Part shown: positions 22,583 to 34,085 of the stretch, piece after piece
Numbering within the stretch: position 1 is the stretch's first letter
How the letters are laid out: each line of letters starts with the position of its first letter
Source of the DNA: Lineus longissimus
Lineage: Eukaryota; Nemertea; Pilidiophora; Heteronemertea; Lineidae
Direction of reading: 5' to 3'
DNA length: 64,000 bases
NCBI RefSeq assembly: GCF_910592395.1
Contig: NC_088312.1
Coordinates: 14,014,001 to 14,078,000, forward strand
Program-made: the position numbers and the translations under genes
The notes under the pieces: generated by a model
What the model saw: the letters and a program-made list of their open reading frames with translations, nothing else
The model's database searches: none
Told to the model about the DNA's origin: nothing

Positions 22583-22810
22583 GTAGGACTGTGTTCTCAC
22601 TTATATCTTGGTGAACTTGGGGGCTGCCTCAGATGTCAGGGTTCTGTGTCATGGCTCAGAACATTGTTCATTAGGCCAAGCATTGTTCATTATTAGACTA
22701 GGAGATAAACAATGAACGACAAAGGTGATGTAGTGAACATATGAATATAATATCACTATTGTTCTGGCCATCATGGTCATCAAATGTATTCAGCCTTTTC
22801 TTGCATTTCA

Positions 22811-22932
22811 GATTGTTGAAGAGGCTCTCAGAGAATATGAGAAAAAAGCACCCCCCCCCCCCTCCATCTACTCTGCCACATGAAGATTCTGCTGAAGACA
22901 TTTTGATGCCTGCTGAACACCAGGCTCAATAA
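22811..22932 (+). pseudogene. Possible linker exon of the same gene
   Basis: After CATTTCAG the frame reads IVEEALREYEKKAPPPPPST and runs to a TAA at about 22929. A helical segment followed by polyproline is typical of linkers between THAP and catalytic parts. Position and strand fit, but the assignment is tentative. Confidence 0.3.
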
Positions 22933-23290
22933 AACTAGAAACTTTGTCAACAAAGTGATAGGTTGGTATACTTTGTATTTGGTAAAATTTCAAGAACTAG
23001 TGGGCCTATGATGATTGGGAAATTTTCCAGATGGCATATATTACCAAATTCAGATTTTGAAAAAATACAGCAGTATATAATTTGATCTGTTGCTAGCGTA
23101 TACGTTGTACATGTAGTAGTAATGTTCACTCACACTAGCCTATTCGCTGAAAGATGGTTCGGGACTGAAATGCTTAGCTTATGAAATAATGATGTGTCAT
23201 TTTCTGACAGTCATTGGAACTTTCTGTGTTTACAGAACTTTATTCACTGTCTTGATTGACGCATAAAATTGTAATTTCAATAATTTTCAG

Positions 23291-24573
23291 TGGGAGTCAC
23301 AGATTATGTGCCACCAAGACCCAAAATGGTTGATGCAAAGGTGGACTTCAAACCTAAATGATGAGGAACAAGCACGCTCAATCAGAAAGACAATACTTCA
23401 CGTACTGGTGTACGCAGACACATGAAGCGTTGCCATCGTCAAGCCACCATAATATGGCCATGAGCTTCAATAGCCCTATTATGCCTGCTACTCCAGGAAA
23501 GCGAGTAGGACCCCCACTACAGCATCCACACCAAGCAAGAAAAGATGCCATGAAGTTGCCAACCCGTTGATAGTACTGATCTCAACGAGACAGTCTCCTC
23601 ATACCATTATGGGCCGTGAAAACCGCAAAAAATCTGTACATGTTTTTGTAAGCGTTCGTCGCTCGCGCAAACTTGTCTTGCATGTTTTTGTGAAAGAGGA
23701 CGTCGAAGAACGCGGTCGTATATCAAAACAGACGTTGGGTGGCGCTGGCGCAAACTTCCCTCACATGTTTTTGTGAAAGAGGACGTCGGAGAACGCGGTC
23801 GTATATCAAAACAGACGTTGGGTGGCGCTCGAGACGGGTCATCCTATTTAGCGTCCAGTGGCGACCAGTGGCGTCCAACGCGAAATAATAAGGTGTATAT
23901 GGTTAAAAATGTTTTCAAGCTCCTAAAACACTTTCAATAAACAAGATTTAGAAGTTTGGTGGAGTTTGCAAACCCAGTTTTTGAATAATTATCACCAGAA
24001 AACGATCTTTGTATGCGTCCAGCAAAAGTACTGGACGCCATGTTTGTTTTAGCTGCCGTTCCTTGGGTTTATAGAAAAAGCGGAATCGGGATCTGGCATC
24101 AGGTTGGCATACTAAGATCGTTTTCTGGTGATAATTATTCAAAAACTAGGTTTGCAAACTCCACCAAACTTCTAAATCTTGTTTATTGAAAGTGTTTTAG
24201 GAGCTTGAAAACATTTTTACCATATACACCCTATTATTTCGCGTTGGACGCCACTGGTCGCCCCTGAACGCTAAATAGGATGACCCGTCTCGAGCGCCAC
24301 CCAACGTCTGTTTTGATATACGACCGCGTTCTCCGACGTCCTCTTTCACAAAAACATGTGAGGGAAGTTTGCGCGAGCGCCACCCAACGTCTGTTTTGAT
24401 ATACGACCGCGTTCTTCGACGTCCTCTTTCACAAAAACATGCAAGACAAGTTTGCGCGAGCGACGACCGCTTACAAAAACATGTACAGATTTTTTGCGGT
24501 TTTCACGGCCCATATACCATGACAATGAACAGAAAGATCCATCATGGGAACCAAATATTTCTGTCAATGCTTT
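23291..24573 (+). pseudogene. Transposase-gene exon split by an inserted palindrome
   Basis: The exon opens after TAATTTTCAG at 23290 and ends at a GTAAGT donor (24574). Codons read across the point where the 906-bp palindromic element sits: DLNETVSSYH on the left and DNEQKDPSWEP on the right join in frame when the insert and one ATACCAT copy are left out. The left part contains other frame breaks. The content is a low-complexity linker before the catalytic domain. Confidence 0.5.
23608..24513. mobile_element. 906-bp palindromic element inside an exon
   Basis: Arms of about 400 bp (23608-24007 and 24112-24513) are inverted copies beginning ATGGGCCGTGAAAACCGC. The spacer is about 104 bp. A 7-bp duplication ATACCAT occurs at 23601-23607 and 24514-24520. 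Inside each arm is a tandem duplicate of a roughly 90-bp block (CGTCGAAGAACGCGG / CGTCGGAGAACGCGG). Long frames in the arms are by-products. Non-autonomous. Confidence 0.8.
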
Positions 24574-24814
24574 GTAAGTTTGTACTACATATACTCTTCT
24601 TTTCATGCAAATACTTGAAGTGATGATAAATTGGTAATGAAATGTAAATTCAAAATGCACACAGCACCTAACAACATCAGTTAAAACCAATACTGACCTA
24701 TCATCAGCTGAATGACCAATGCTTTATAAAAAAAGATAGCAAAACTGAACATTTATTATTATGTACATGAAGTACTCTGATAAATCATAGTATGTTTCAC
24801 TTTCATTTCAACAG

Positions 24815-25376
24815 AGACGATATCTACGACAGTCCTGGTGAGGAAGAGGAGCAAGTCAAGCTCTCGCATTGTATCTGAGAGGAAACTCCTGCATCTTTTT
24901 AACACCTGCCAGAAATGTGGGAGCAGAGCTGCAGAGGGCAATGTTTATACTGCAAGGAATGGGACGCAGATCACTGTACTATTGCAACAATGCCTGAGTT
25001 GTGATGAAAGTTACAGGTGGCAGAGTCAGGATATGATTGCGTCCGGTATCCGTCCGGTAACATTGGTCTTTCAACTGCCCTTCTGTGTTCCGGGAGCACT
25101 CCCAGCGAAGCCCTGAGGATGTTGAAATTTTGGGGTGTCCAGGGTATCCAGCCCCGAACATTCTTCAGCCACCAAAAGAAGTTCTTGAATGCTGCCGTTC
25201 GCAACTGTTGGGAAGAGGAATACATCCGAGTGATGTCCAATATTATGGATGATCTGGTCTACCTGTCAGGAGATGCACGATGTGACTCCATGGGACACAA
25301 CGCCAAGTACGGCAGCTACTACACCCTACATCGTGTGAAGGCGAATGCTATAGCCTGCACGGAATTTATAGTGGTA
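24815..25376 (+). pseudogene. Transposase catalytic exon (Kolobok-like, THAP-associated)
   Basis: Bounded by an ACAG acceptor and a GTAAGT donor. It has FNTCQKCGSRA and QQCLSCDESYRWQSQ (paired CxxC zinc ribbon and an xWxSQ segment), then in a shifted frame GNIGLSTALLCSGSTPSEAL, then LSGDARCDSMGHNAKYGSYY. The last is the D-x-R-x-DS-x-GH-x-AKY signature of a metazoan transposase-derived family that usually carries an N-terminal THAP domain. I place it in the Kolobok superfamily from memory, not by search. One frameshift near 25,010-25,050 breaks it. Confidence 0.6.
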
Positions 25377-25660
25377 GTAAGTTGAGTATTTCAATATTTC
25401 AATACTTCATGAAGACAGTCAAGTTGGAATGTTAATGTGTTCTTTTAACAAGCGTCTATTTGGCAAAAGTGGTATTTTTTATTGCGGGTTAGTGGTATGG
25501 AATTCAAATCATTAGTCGACAGTTTGGAGTTCACTTGTCACATGAAGAGACATGAAAATTGGTGTAGTGTAACCCAACAAGTGGAAAGGCTACCATTCTG
25601 TTTCTGTGTTGGTTATTTGCTTGATTTAGGCTGACGAGTTCATCATTTCTCATATTTCAG

Positions 25661-25861
25661 TCCACTGAACCAGACTCCAAAAAGAGCGCCGCAATGGAAG
25701 TTCTCGGTTTGTCAAGATCTTTTGATTTGCTGGATGCTGCCTTGCCAGATACCAAAGTCATCCTTGTGACTGACGGCCACACTGGTGTTGCTAATTACAC
25801 GTGCGTGAAGAGAGGGCAGAGAAAGTGTCACACTACCTTGATATATGGCATGTTGCGAAAG
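25661..25861 (+). pseudogene. Transposase exon with second catalytic motif
   Basis: Flanked by CATATTTCAG and a GTGGGT donor. It reads AAMEVLGLSRSFDLL, then VILVTDGHTGV (the TD-x-H motif), and after a one-base frame change REERAEKVSHYLDIWHVAK, where DIWHVAK is typical of the family. The frame change near 25,800 shows it is a pseudogene. Confidence 0.6.
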
Positions 25862-26136
25862 GTGGGTGTTTATTATATAGTTAGTTAGTTCCGAAGTTTT
25901 TGTGTTGATTACATGGTACATAATGATTTGAAACAATGTGAACAACAGTGCTCATGTAATCTTGGTCAGCTTTCAGTCACAGTGTATGTTTATGCACGCT
26001 CTCATTTTTCTTTTCTACTAGTAAACAGCAACGGATTTGTTAATATACATTTTTTCCCCTGAAGCCACCATTACATTTTGTGTCAGCTGTGCAAGTTTCT
26101 CATTTTCCAAACTAAGCACTTTTCCAATCATTTCAG

Positions 26137-26315
26137 GTTATGTTGTCGACCAAGTCCTGGATGAAGTGATGAAGCTGGTTCGAAGCGTTCGTGAGACATA
26201 TGAAAATGAAATTCATGAGGATCCACCATTATTATTGTGTACAAACTACGAACGACCTGAATCAAAGGAACAGGCAATCGAGGAGCACCATGCTCATGCA
26301 CGGTTCAAGAAATAG
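26137..26315 (+). pseudogene. Transposase C-terminal exon
   Basis: Opens after ATTTCAG and reads GYVVDQVLDEVMKLVRSVRE to a TAG at 26313-26315, with EEHHAHARFKK at the end, like the RFK-type C-terminus of this transposase family. The family normally has more sequence, including the third acidic residue, between DIWHVAK and this end. That part is missing, so catalysis is unlikely. Confidence 0.5.
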
Positions 26316-26841
26316 TGACCAACTTTACATCTGGCTGCTTCTACATTCTACCTTACATTTGACGCTTGATTGCTTCTGACGGCATGTGTGAGTGACCACT
26401 CTGAGCAGTGTTTACAGTATGTGAGTGATGTAAGTGAAGAAGCCACGGGAAATGTTCATGTTTTTTGTAATCTAATTTATTTTCTTACTGAAAAATCTGC
26501 ATCAGACGTTGATTGTCATGAAAAAAGAAGTACCAGTAAAACATTTACACGCATACAAATATTGTCATGGAATGCAAGATGAAATCTATTCATGAAAACA
26601 CATCACATACATGTACCTGTGTAAGTAACCTTGACTAGTGAATCACTGAGTATGCAAGTGAAATGTATGTTTATGTTTTAACTTTTAACTGATGAAATGT
26701 CACTGAATGAAATCTCCGTACTTTTTGACTAGTAGTTATTTAATAAAATGTTCTGAATCCATGCATGTAAGTTCATGTCGCCCATTCTTCATTTCATTCA
26801 ACTTCTTCTGCCGCTGCTGCTTCTGCTTCTGCCACATCAAT

Positions 26842-27878
26842 ATGAAATGGCCAGGGCCATTGTGCTCACCTCACGTGGAGGAAAGATGGATAAAGAGCAT
26901 TGTATTGTGTCATGTAGTGTTAGGTTTGATGTAGGTCCAAGCAATTACAATTTCCCCAAAATGGCCAATTTACAGTACATTCGACCTCTGTGACCTTGAA
27001 AAGTAGGTCAAATCAAAGAAGACCCAGGTGACACATTGAATGGTTGTTAGAATTAGATGTACCTATGATATAAAATTGGTGCCAATCGGGCAAGTCATTA
27101 CTAGGAATAATGGCATTTTGAAGAATTTAGGATTTGGCCCCTCCCTGGAGGCCAAACGGCAAATCAGATCGCACCAAACTTCAGTACCTGAGATCATCTG
27201 ACCAAGGGGTACATGTGTACTTAATTGGTGATCAATAGTCATTGCATTTAAGAAACGTGCCATAGTTACAGCCCGACGGCGAATTTACGCCATTTGACCT
27301 CTGTGACCTTGACAAGAAGGTCAAATTAAAAACCTGTGTGACATATACTGTATGGTGGTTAGATGTACCCATGATATCGAATTGGTGGCAATCGGGCAAG
27401 AAGTTAAGGAATAATCACATTTTTAAGGTTTTTGGATTTTGCCCCCTGGTGGTCAAGTGGTGAATCATATTGGACCAAACTTTGGTCCCTGAGATCACCT
27501 GACTAAGGGGTGAATGTGTACCAAATTTGGTATCAATAGTCATTGCAGTTTAGAAACGTGCCATCGTTACATCCTAACGGCCAATTTACACCATTTGACC
27601 TCGTGACCTTGAAAAGGAGGTCAAATCAAAAACCCGGAGGATATATGATGCACCTTTGCTAGAAGTACCTACCATATTTTTTTCAAAATTTCCCGACTAC
27701 TATTAAGGGAGATATTGCATATTTTCACTTTTAACGTTTGGCCCCCTGGTGGCCAAACCATGAAACGAATTGGACCGAAACTTGGCCTCCAAGGTGTCAT
27801 TACATAAGGGTACATGTGTACCAAGTTTCAACTCAATAGCTCTAACAGTTACGAAACGTGCCCTGCTAACGGACGACG

Positions 27879-27943
<65 letters not shown>

Positions 27944-27999
27944 ACGACGGACGCCACGGTATGGGATAAGCTCACCTCTGCTAAGAGGTGAGCTAAAAA
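26842..27999 (-). mobile_element. Helentron-like non-autonomous repeat, copy A
   Basis: On the minus strand it starts TTTTTAGCTCACC with a hairpin (TAGCTCACCTCTTAGCAGAGGTGAGCTTA), then a (GTC)n array, then about 3.5 units of a ~300-bp tandem repeat. It ends GGTGAGCACAATGGCCC-TGGCCATTTCAT with a short 3' palindrome. CGTGCC landmarks fall at 27256, 27557 and 27857, about 300 apart. Subterminal inverted repeats, a microsatellite and a minisatellite core match the plan of non-autonomous Helentrons (HINEs). Confidence 0.55.
27873..27955. repeat. (GAC)n microsatellite
   Basis: Near-perfect GAC/GACGACGGAC run at the hairpin end of the copy A element. It creates false poly-Arg and poly-Ser frames. 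Confidence 0.9.
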
Positions 28000-28761
28000 C
28001 CAAGGAACTGGGCGTGATCCTCCCCTGGTGGTGGAAAAAAGGCACGAATTTTCGATACTGCACACGATGCAAGGGGTACACGAATTTCCTTTCCGAGAAA
28101 TCCATATACCCATCTGACCAATTGACGATGTGCAGTGTGGCGATGCCTCTTGTGGTCTGGTGGACCTCATAAGCCCCCCCCGTCCATACTGCTGCTGCTT
28201 ATAGCCAGCCCATGCTGTGGCCAGGACATATTCGTCCAACGTTACATTGTCGAACCCCCTGTGTTCGGGCAATTCACATAATCTCGGGTCACTTTAATCG
28301 ATTACAAATTCAAATTCAAATTCAAATTCAAACAGTTTATTGAGCCAAATGAATACTACATTCATATAGGTAGAAAATACAATAAACTGGTGCGGCGCGG
28401 GATAGAGAGAAGCAGAGAGAAGTAAACAGGCAGGGATCTGTCTTAGGAAATGTACCCTGACCGTTAGCGTGCGGAGGTAAGGTCACAAGCAAGTTACTGT
28501 TAATACAGGTACAAAGATAAAGATCAATCTTTGATATCAATCAATTCTCATGTTGCAAAAAACATGTAGCCAAAAGCAGTAGAAAAAAAATTCTGCGTTT
28601 TTTTTCGTTGACGAGGATTGTAAATGATCGACTAATGCTAATTAAAAATATTCTCCTTGAGCCTATCACTCCAAGGCCATTCTGTCATTACGAGATATCT
28701 AACTGCTGACATGACCTATAACCCGGGGCATGACTCACATACTTATCAGCCCGATTTAAAT
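28000..28761. other. No gene; (AAATTC)n repeat
   Basis: 28306-28336 is an (AAATTC)n repeat followed by AATAAACTGG-like text, resembling a retroelement tail. No coding signal elsewhere. Confidence 0.35.
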
Positions 28762-29710
28762 GGCTTGTGGTATTCGACTCGATGACTCGACGACGCGATG
28801 GCTCGATGACGCGATCGTTGCTATGGATTTTGCTAAAATACGGAATCCCATGATCCTGGTCTCCGGGCTACCGCTCCAATAGCAGAGGTTTTAGCTCGGC
28901 CTTCCCATACCCAGCTACGGTATGTGGAAGGATGTGCCCCCCCCCCCCCCCCCCCAGCCATGGCCACTGAAGATTGGTCCCCGCGGTTGACTTTGATATT
29001 TAAAGGACTCGCGGAAGTTTCATAGCATGCAAAATGACCGGAGATTTAATTGACAAACAAGCTTCTAGTGGCCAAGGTCAGATGTCATGTGGTAGTCCGT
29101 CAACAATCGAAATTTCGCACATGTGCAGTTTTTTAGACTCAGTCACTCAGTCCCTCTTCCGTCCCTTGACATCTGCCCCCCCCCCCCCCCCAAGACATCA
29201 ACCACGACTATATCCTTTGTCCCTCCACCAGTTTCCCCTTATGACATCACTATTTCGGACACTCAGCGCCCAATTTCTGGAAAGGTATAGGACATTTAAT
29301 ATTGCCGTGCTGAACGGATATCCAGAGCCAACCTTGTATCCAGGAACACGTGTGTCATTTTAACATTGGAATTTCTGCTTGTAAAGAACCTGGGTAGGAG
29401 GTTGATCTGAACCAGCTTTATTTTTAGGTGCATTTAGCTGTATTCACGGTGAGATACTAGTGGCTTGCATAGCAACATGGCGCATGGTTTTATCAAAAAT
29501 GCGAACTTGTGGGAAACGAAAAATGGTCGGATTAGATACGGTGAAAACAGCTGGAAAGGGGTTGGTAATGATCGGTTCTTTTTTCCCCCTCCACTTATGA
29601 TTCTATGTATAAATTACAATCCAAGCAGTGATATTCTTCAAAAAGATTCCAACTCGATCGCGTCATCGAGTCATCGCGTCGTCGAGTCATCGAGTCGAAT
29701 ACCACAAGCC
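28762..29710. mobile_element. Mutator-like MITE with 9-bp target duplication (8/9)
   Basis: GATTTAAAT (28753-28761) and GTTTTAAAT (29711-29719) flank TIRs that start GGCTTGTGGTATTCGACTCG. They continue for about 55 bp as a degenerate array of GATGACTCGACGACGC-type words. Poly-C runs occur at 28937 and 29178. Two frames inside (29034-29363 and 29465-29785) show no domain. Confidence 0.75.
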
Positions 29711-30167
29711 GTTTTAAATCATGTACGCGATAGCCACAGCTCAACAACGCCACTCCTGCGGCAAGAAACGTTCATAAACTATTGACCATGTGTGTACACA
29801 ACCATGAGTGTACAAACATCTAAATCATGTCTAGAAGCACCCAAACAACGCAAAATATCGCTCTATATCAACTGCAAGGTCGATAGGAATGCCGCACTGA
29901 GCAGTAGAACGTCAGGTAGAAAAATACCAAAAAATGCCAAATAAATAAGACCCTAACCCAACCCCAAGCCTAATGCATCAGTCAACGGTATTCTTATTTC
30001 TAGTGCAGAGTCAATAATGATTTAGAGTATCATCACTTCCCACAATTCAGTAGGTCAGGGCGGATGTAGTACGCCTACTCTCCACGCCACCAACTGAAAC
30101 TAAAGAACAAGAAAATCTAGTACTTAGAAACTGAAGGATGACCAGCACACTTGGCAGCCATGGATAA
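29711..30167. other. No gene seen
   Basis: No ORF or recognisable motif. Confidence 0.35.
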
Positions 30168-31003
30168 GGAACATGAAAGTGACTTTAACACTTTCTGACT
30201 CCATTTCCCGGTTCAAAATGCCAGCTCCTTATTCGTCTTAACTCATTTTAACCCTCTCATTTTCCGAACCATTTACAGTCACTTTAACCCTTTCTGACGC
30301 TATATCCCGGTGTGACAGCGGATATAGTCCCCCTGGAGTCATAGTCCGGTAGCATTGTATTTGACCAATTAAGCAGCATGATCGCTAACCCCAACCAAAA
30401 CATTTAGCAATGCGGGCTATTGTTACACGGACTATCAGCCCTAGGACTACTATCCCCGCCACACCGGTTCAAAATGCCAACTCCTTATTCGTCTTAACGC
30501 ATTTTAGACATTTATAAGTCCATTTCCCAATTCAAATGCTGGCTCCCGATTCAGCTACAAGTCACTTTAACACTTTCTAAGCCCATTTCCCAGTTCAAAA
30601 TGCCAGCTACTTATTCGTCTTAACGCATTTTAACCCTCTATAACTCCACTTCCCGATTCAAATGCTGGCTCCCGATTCAGCTACAAGTCACTTTCAGCCA
30701 TTCTGACTCCATTTCCCGGTTCAAAATGCCAGTTCCTTATTCGTCTTAACTCATTTTAGCCATTTATAAGTCCATTTCCCGATTCAAATACTGGCTCCCA
30801 ATTCAGCTACAAGTCACTTTAACACTTTCTGACTCCATTTCCCAGTTCAAAATGCCAGTTCCTTATTCGTCTTAACTCCTTTTAACCCTTTATAACTCTA
30901 TTTCCCGATTCAAATGCTGGCTCCCGATTCAGCTACAAGTCACTTTAAGCCATTCTGACTCCATTTCCCGGTTCAAAATGCCAGTTCCTTATTTGTCTTA
31001 ACT
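30168..31003. repeat. 126-bp tandem repeat array
   Basis: Units begin (A)AGTCACTTTAACACTTTCT and contain CCGGTTCAAAATGCCAG and CGATTCAAATGCTGG. Clear starts are at about 30560, 30686, 30812 and 30938, with older units at about 30176 and 30278. The array is interrupted by the 153-bp MITE at 30311-30463. Confidence 0.8.
30311..30463. mobile_element. 153-bp MITE with CCGG target duplication
   Basis: CCGG at 30307-30310 and 30464-30467 flank TGTGACAGCGGATATAGTCC and an inverted end TGTGGCGGGGATAGTAGTCC. Uninterrupted units of the surrounding array read TTTCCCGGTTCAAAATGCC, which shows the empty site. Confidence 0.75.
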
Positions 31004-31141
31004 CATGGGCCGCGGTTTGGAATTTCTCCAAAATTGGTAAACAATCGATGAAGAGGAATCGATGATGCCGGTAAAATTGACCAATATTACAGCCTTGCCT
31101 TTATCTCGACCTAACTTGAAAATAGCACACATCCCTACGGC

Positions 31142-32143
31142 CTATATAATGTACTAGCATTATACCCGTGGCGCAGGCAGGTTCAAATGGGCTATATCTT
31201 GAATAGATTGAATTGCAATGAAAATCTAATGCAATATCAAAGGAGCAATATTGAAGAGGCAAATTAAACAAACCATTTGTCCACAAACTCGGACCTAGCT
31301 GTGGCGTGCTGTATGTGTGCATAAAAAGTGTGTCAATTGGTCCGATAGAGATGATGAGGCAATGTCAATATGCCTCGTTCCTTAGTCAGCAATATGCCCC
31401 TTTTTATACGGAGAAGAAGGAGAACTCAGATAGGCCTTCACATGTCGGCTTCCAAATGTCTCGGGCAAGTCGGCAGGCAAGCTAGAAGTTCAGCATCGTG
31501 AGCAGCTCCTTGAAGTTGATAAGGCCATGTCAGGTTCAGCGTGCCTCTTCAGATACATCAAGTATTGAAAGCTGTGGTGAGCACATAAACAGACCATGGT
31601 AACCTTCATTTGAAAATTCCTTCATAATCAAGGGCTAGCTCTGACTAAAACAGCACCCATAAACAATAGACCATCAATTTGACCCCAGCTCCTAACTGCG
31701 GGAAAACCCAAGTCCAGCAACCAAAGTACCAAAAATACCTTTTTGTTTACATTTGAACTGCACACATGCGTTTGTTTACAATTTCATTTCACGCGAAATC
31801 GTGGATTGAGAATAACATTAACCTGGGTTCAGCAGGTCAGCAGGTATACCGGCTGTTCCAATCATCCCCCACAGCCAGCTGTTCAAAAGGTAATGTTATT
31901 CACCCCAGAGGGAGTGCAGATAATTGATTAAGCCCCTGCATAATTTAACAGCAATAAGTGGTAAGGAGAATTGACAGTGTACGATTAAAAATCCCTCATT
32001 ACTGCTCCACTGAAGTAAATTTTTGAACAAAACCAAGACGTTGCATCAGGGTAAGGTGTCACCACAATTCATGCAAAATTTCAAGGCAATCCAACGCCTC
32101 TAAGTGTGACTTTATTCGTCCCCCTTCCAGTATTATTATATAG
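31142..32143. mobile_element. ~1-kb element with CTATATAAT termini
   Basis: It starts CTATATAATGTACTAGC followed by ATTATACCCGTGGCGC and ends CAGTATTATTATATAG, an imperfect short TIR. A related start (ACTAGCATATACCCATGG) occurs at 15486. Such TACTAGC-x-TACCCG elements are common in animal genomes. Internal frames have no domain. Confidence 0.5.
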
Positions 32144-32934
32144 ATGCTATTGCGTGGCCTACTTACTGACACAAACTCCCTGTATCCAGGTCAGAGCTAT
32201 CCGTCCAATTTCAACTTAAGCTAAAAAAAATTGCAATGCATCAGGTGTGGATATACCGCCTATCATGTGATGTCCAGTTTAGCATGAAGCATGCTGTTTC
32301 ATCTTTACCTGTTCTATTAACACAGAGACCATGCATACCTTGGCCTAGGAATTTTATGGTCAGTCTGGGGTGAAATCTCAAGGTGTATTGTACAGGAATA
32401 TTGCTTTAAATCTGCCAATGGTTTGTGGAGTGACTTAGATATGAAAATGTGACTCCTGAGGGTTGAAAGTGGGTAGAAGGCCAGGGGCAGGGGTAGACGG
32501 GAGTGAGAACTCTGGCCTTATGATAGTCATCCTCGGTCATCTTGAAGTCACTATCACTATCAGGTTTTTAGTTCTATCATGACAGACTCCTTCATGAATT
32601 TGATGCTGAATACTTGTTTCATCATCTCTGCCTCAGCTTACAATATTTGAAAGAAATTTCATGGATAGAAACCAATGCAGAAGCATACACTGCTTCTCCG
32701 CATCAAAATCATTGAAGATATACAGCAACTGCTCCTTGGCTTACTGTATTTAGCGCAATCATTACGCTTAGCGCAATGAATGGGGGAAAACCCAAAATGT
32801 GGTACCTATTTCTCTGCCTATTGAGAAACACGATGAAATGCATGTAATTGGACATAGGGCACGAGATCAACTACTTCCGCTTAGGGAGTGTTCATTATTT
32901 GGCTTAATACATTTACCCACACATGATGATTTAC
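32144..32934. other. No gene seen
   Basis: No supported feature. Confidence 0.35.
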
Positions 32935-34085
32935 GGGTAGTTGTAAAACAAGAAACACAGAAACGAAACAGAAACACAGAAACACAGAAACGAAACGCAG
33001 AAACCAGTCTTGTGGCGAATTCTGGTCTGCAGACTCCATCTTGTTGCCATGGTTGTGGCCGCGAACGCGGGTGTAACTAAAACTGGTATTCAGTCGGAAT
33101 GGAAGGAGGAATGCTCATTTCCCAATACCCCTTTTAGCCTCATCAACGTGTGCGCAGATTTTGATCGTGCCCCTGACCATGCCGATCCACCATCTGTAGG
33201 GCATGAGGACTTTATGATCGATATGAGCCGCCAGTAAGTCGGCATGACCAATGACCAGAACACGACCATAGGCCTGCTAGGAATGTACAATAGAACATGA
33301 CTCTCTATTCGAAGGTCTATTTTCTATTTACACTGACCTCCCCAATACACTACATGTATGTACTACACGGCGTAAATAGAAAATAGTCCTTCGAATAGCG
33401 AGTCCTGTTCTTTTGTACATTCCATGGCCTGTGCACGACACTAGGCTTAACTTCCCTACTGCAACCTCATTAACATAAACAGATATTTAAAGGGACTATT
33501 TAAAGGCAGCAGTGGGCAGGCAAGATTGAGTTACTCCAAGTCCAAGTCTAGTGCCCGCCCGCCCCCCCCCCCCCCACTTTACTCTATTCTAGTCGCCAAA
33601 ATTGGTCTCTCACGTCTCACATAACGTCGAAATGATTCACCCATGTACTGGTACCGTACCTTGCATTTAGTGCTGCATCAGACGGGATTTGTAGGATGAT
33701 CCTGGTACTTCATGTAAATTGAACACTACAAGGCAAGATGTTGCACTGCACCTTCATTTAAAATAACATGCTGTAGGAATCGAATCGAACCTACCAAAGT
33801 ACTACACCACCACCTCAAAAGACTTCACCCATATCATGCCGCCCCCTCCCCCCCAAGTTGCTCCATGTATCCCCTCAACAACTCTATTGCATTCCGGCTG
33901 GCCGCAACCCACCAACCTGAGAATTTACTTTTAAACGACAATAACAACGGATTGGGCAAGGAAAGTATCGGCGTGCCGCTTGATTCCAACTTTTATGAAA
34001 ACCCGTTTGATTTTCGTTTCTGCGTTTCGTTTCTGCGTTTCTGTGTTTCTGATTCGTTTCTGTGTTTCTTGTTTTACAACTACCC
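32935..34085. mobile_element. MITE with TIRs made of GAAACACA/GAAACGCA repeats
   Basis: TIRs start GGGTAGTTGTAAAACAAG and continue about 50 bp as repeated AAACACAGAAACG words (32935-33004 and 34015-34085, inverted). No clear target duplication. It contains the 160-bp hairpin at 33271-33430 and a poly-C run near 33560. Frames inside (for example 32799-33080) follow the repeats. Confidence 0.65.
33271..33430. repeat. 160-bp hairpin
   Basis: Arms of about 62 bp (AGGAATGTACAA...CTATTTTCTATTTAC and inverse) share TATTCGAAGG and pair with few mismatches around a ~38-base loop. Probably a small MITE nested in the larger element. Confidence 0.7.

Noticed and set aside
23567-24690. Matching frames GRENRKKSVHVFV... 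on both strands
   Set aside because: They are the two arms of the palindromic element read symmetrically.
27703-28272. 189-codon minus-strand frame with long poly-Arg, and mirror poly-Ser/poly-Arg frames
   Set aside because: Produced by the (GAC)n microsatellite of the Helentron-like repeat; no other protein features.
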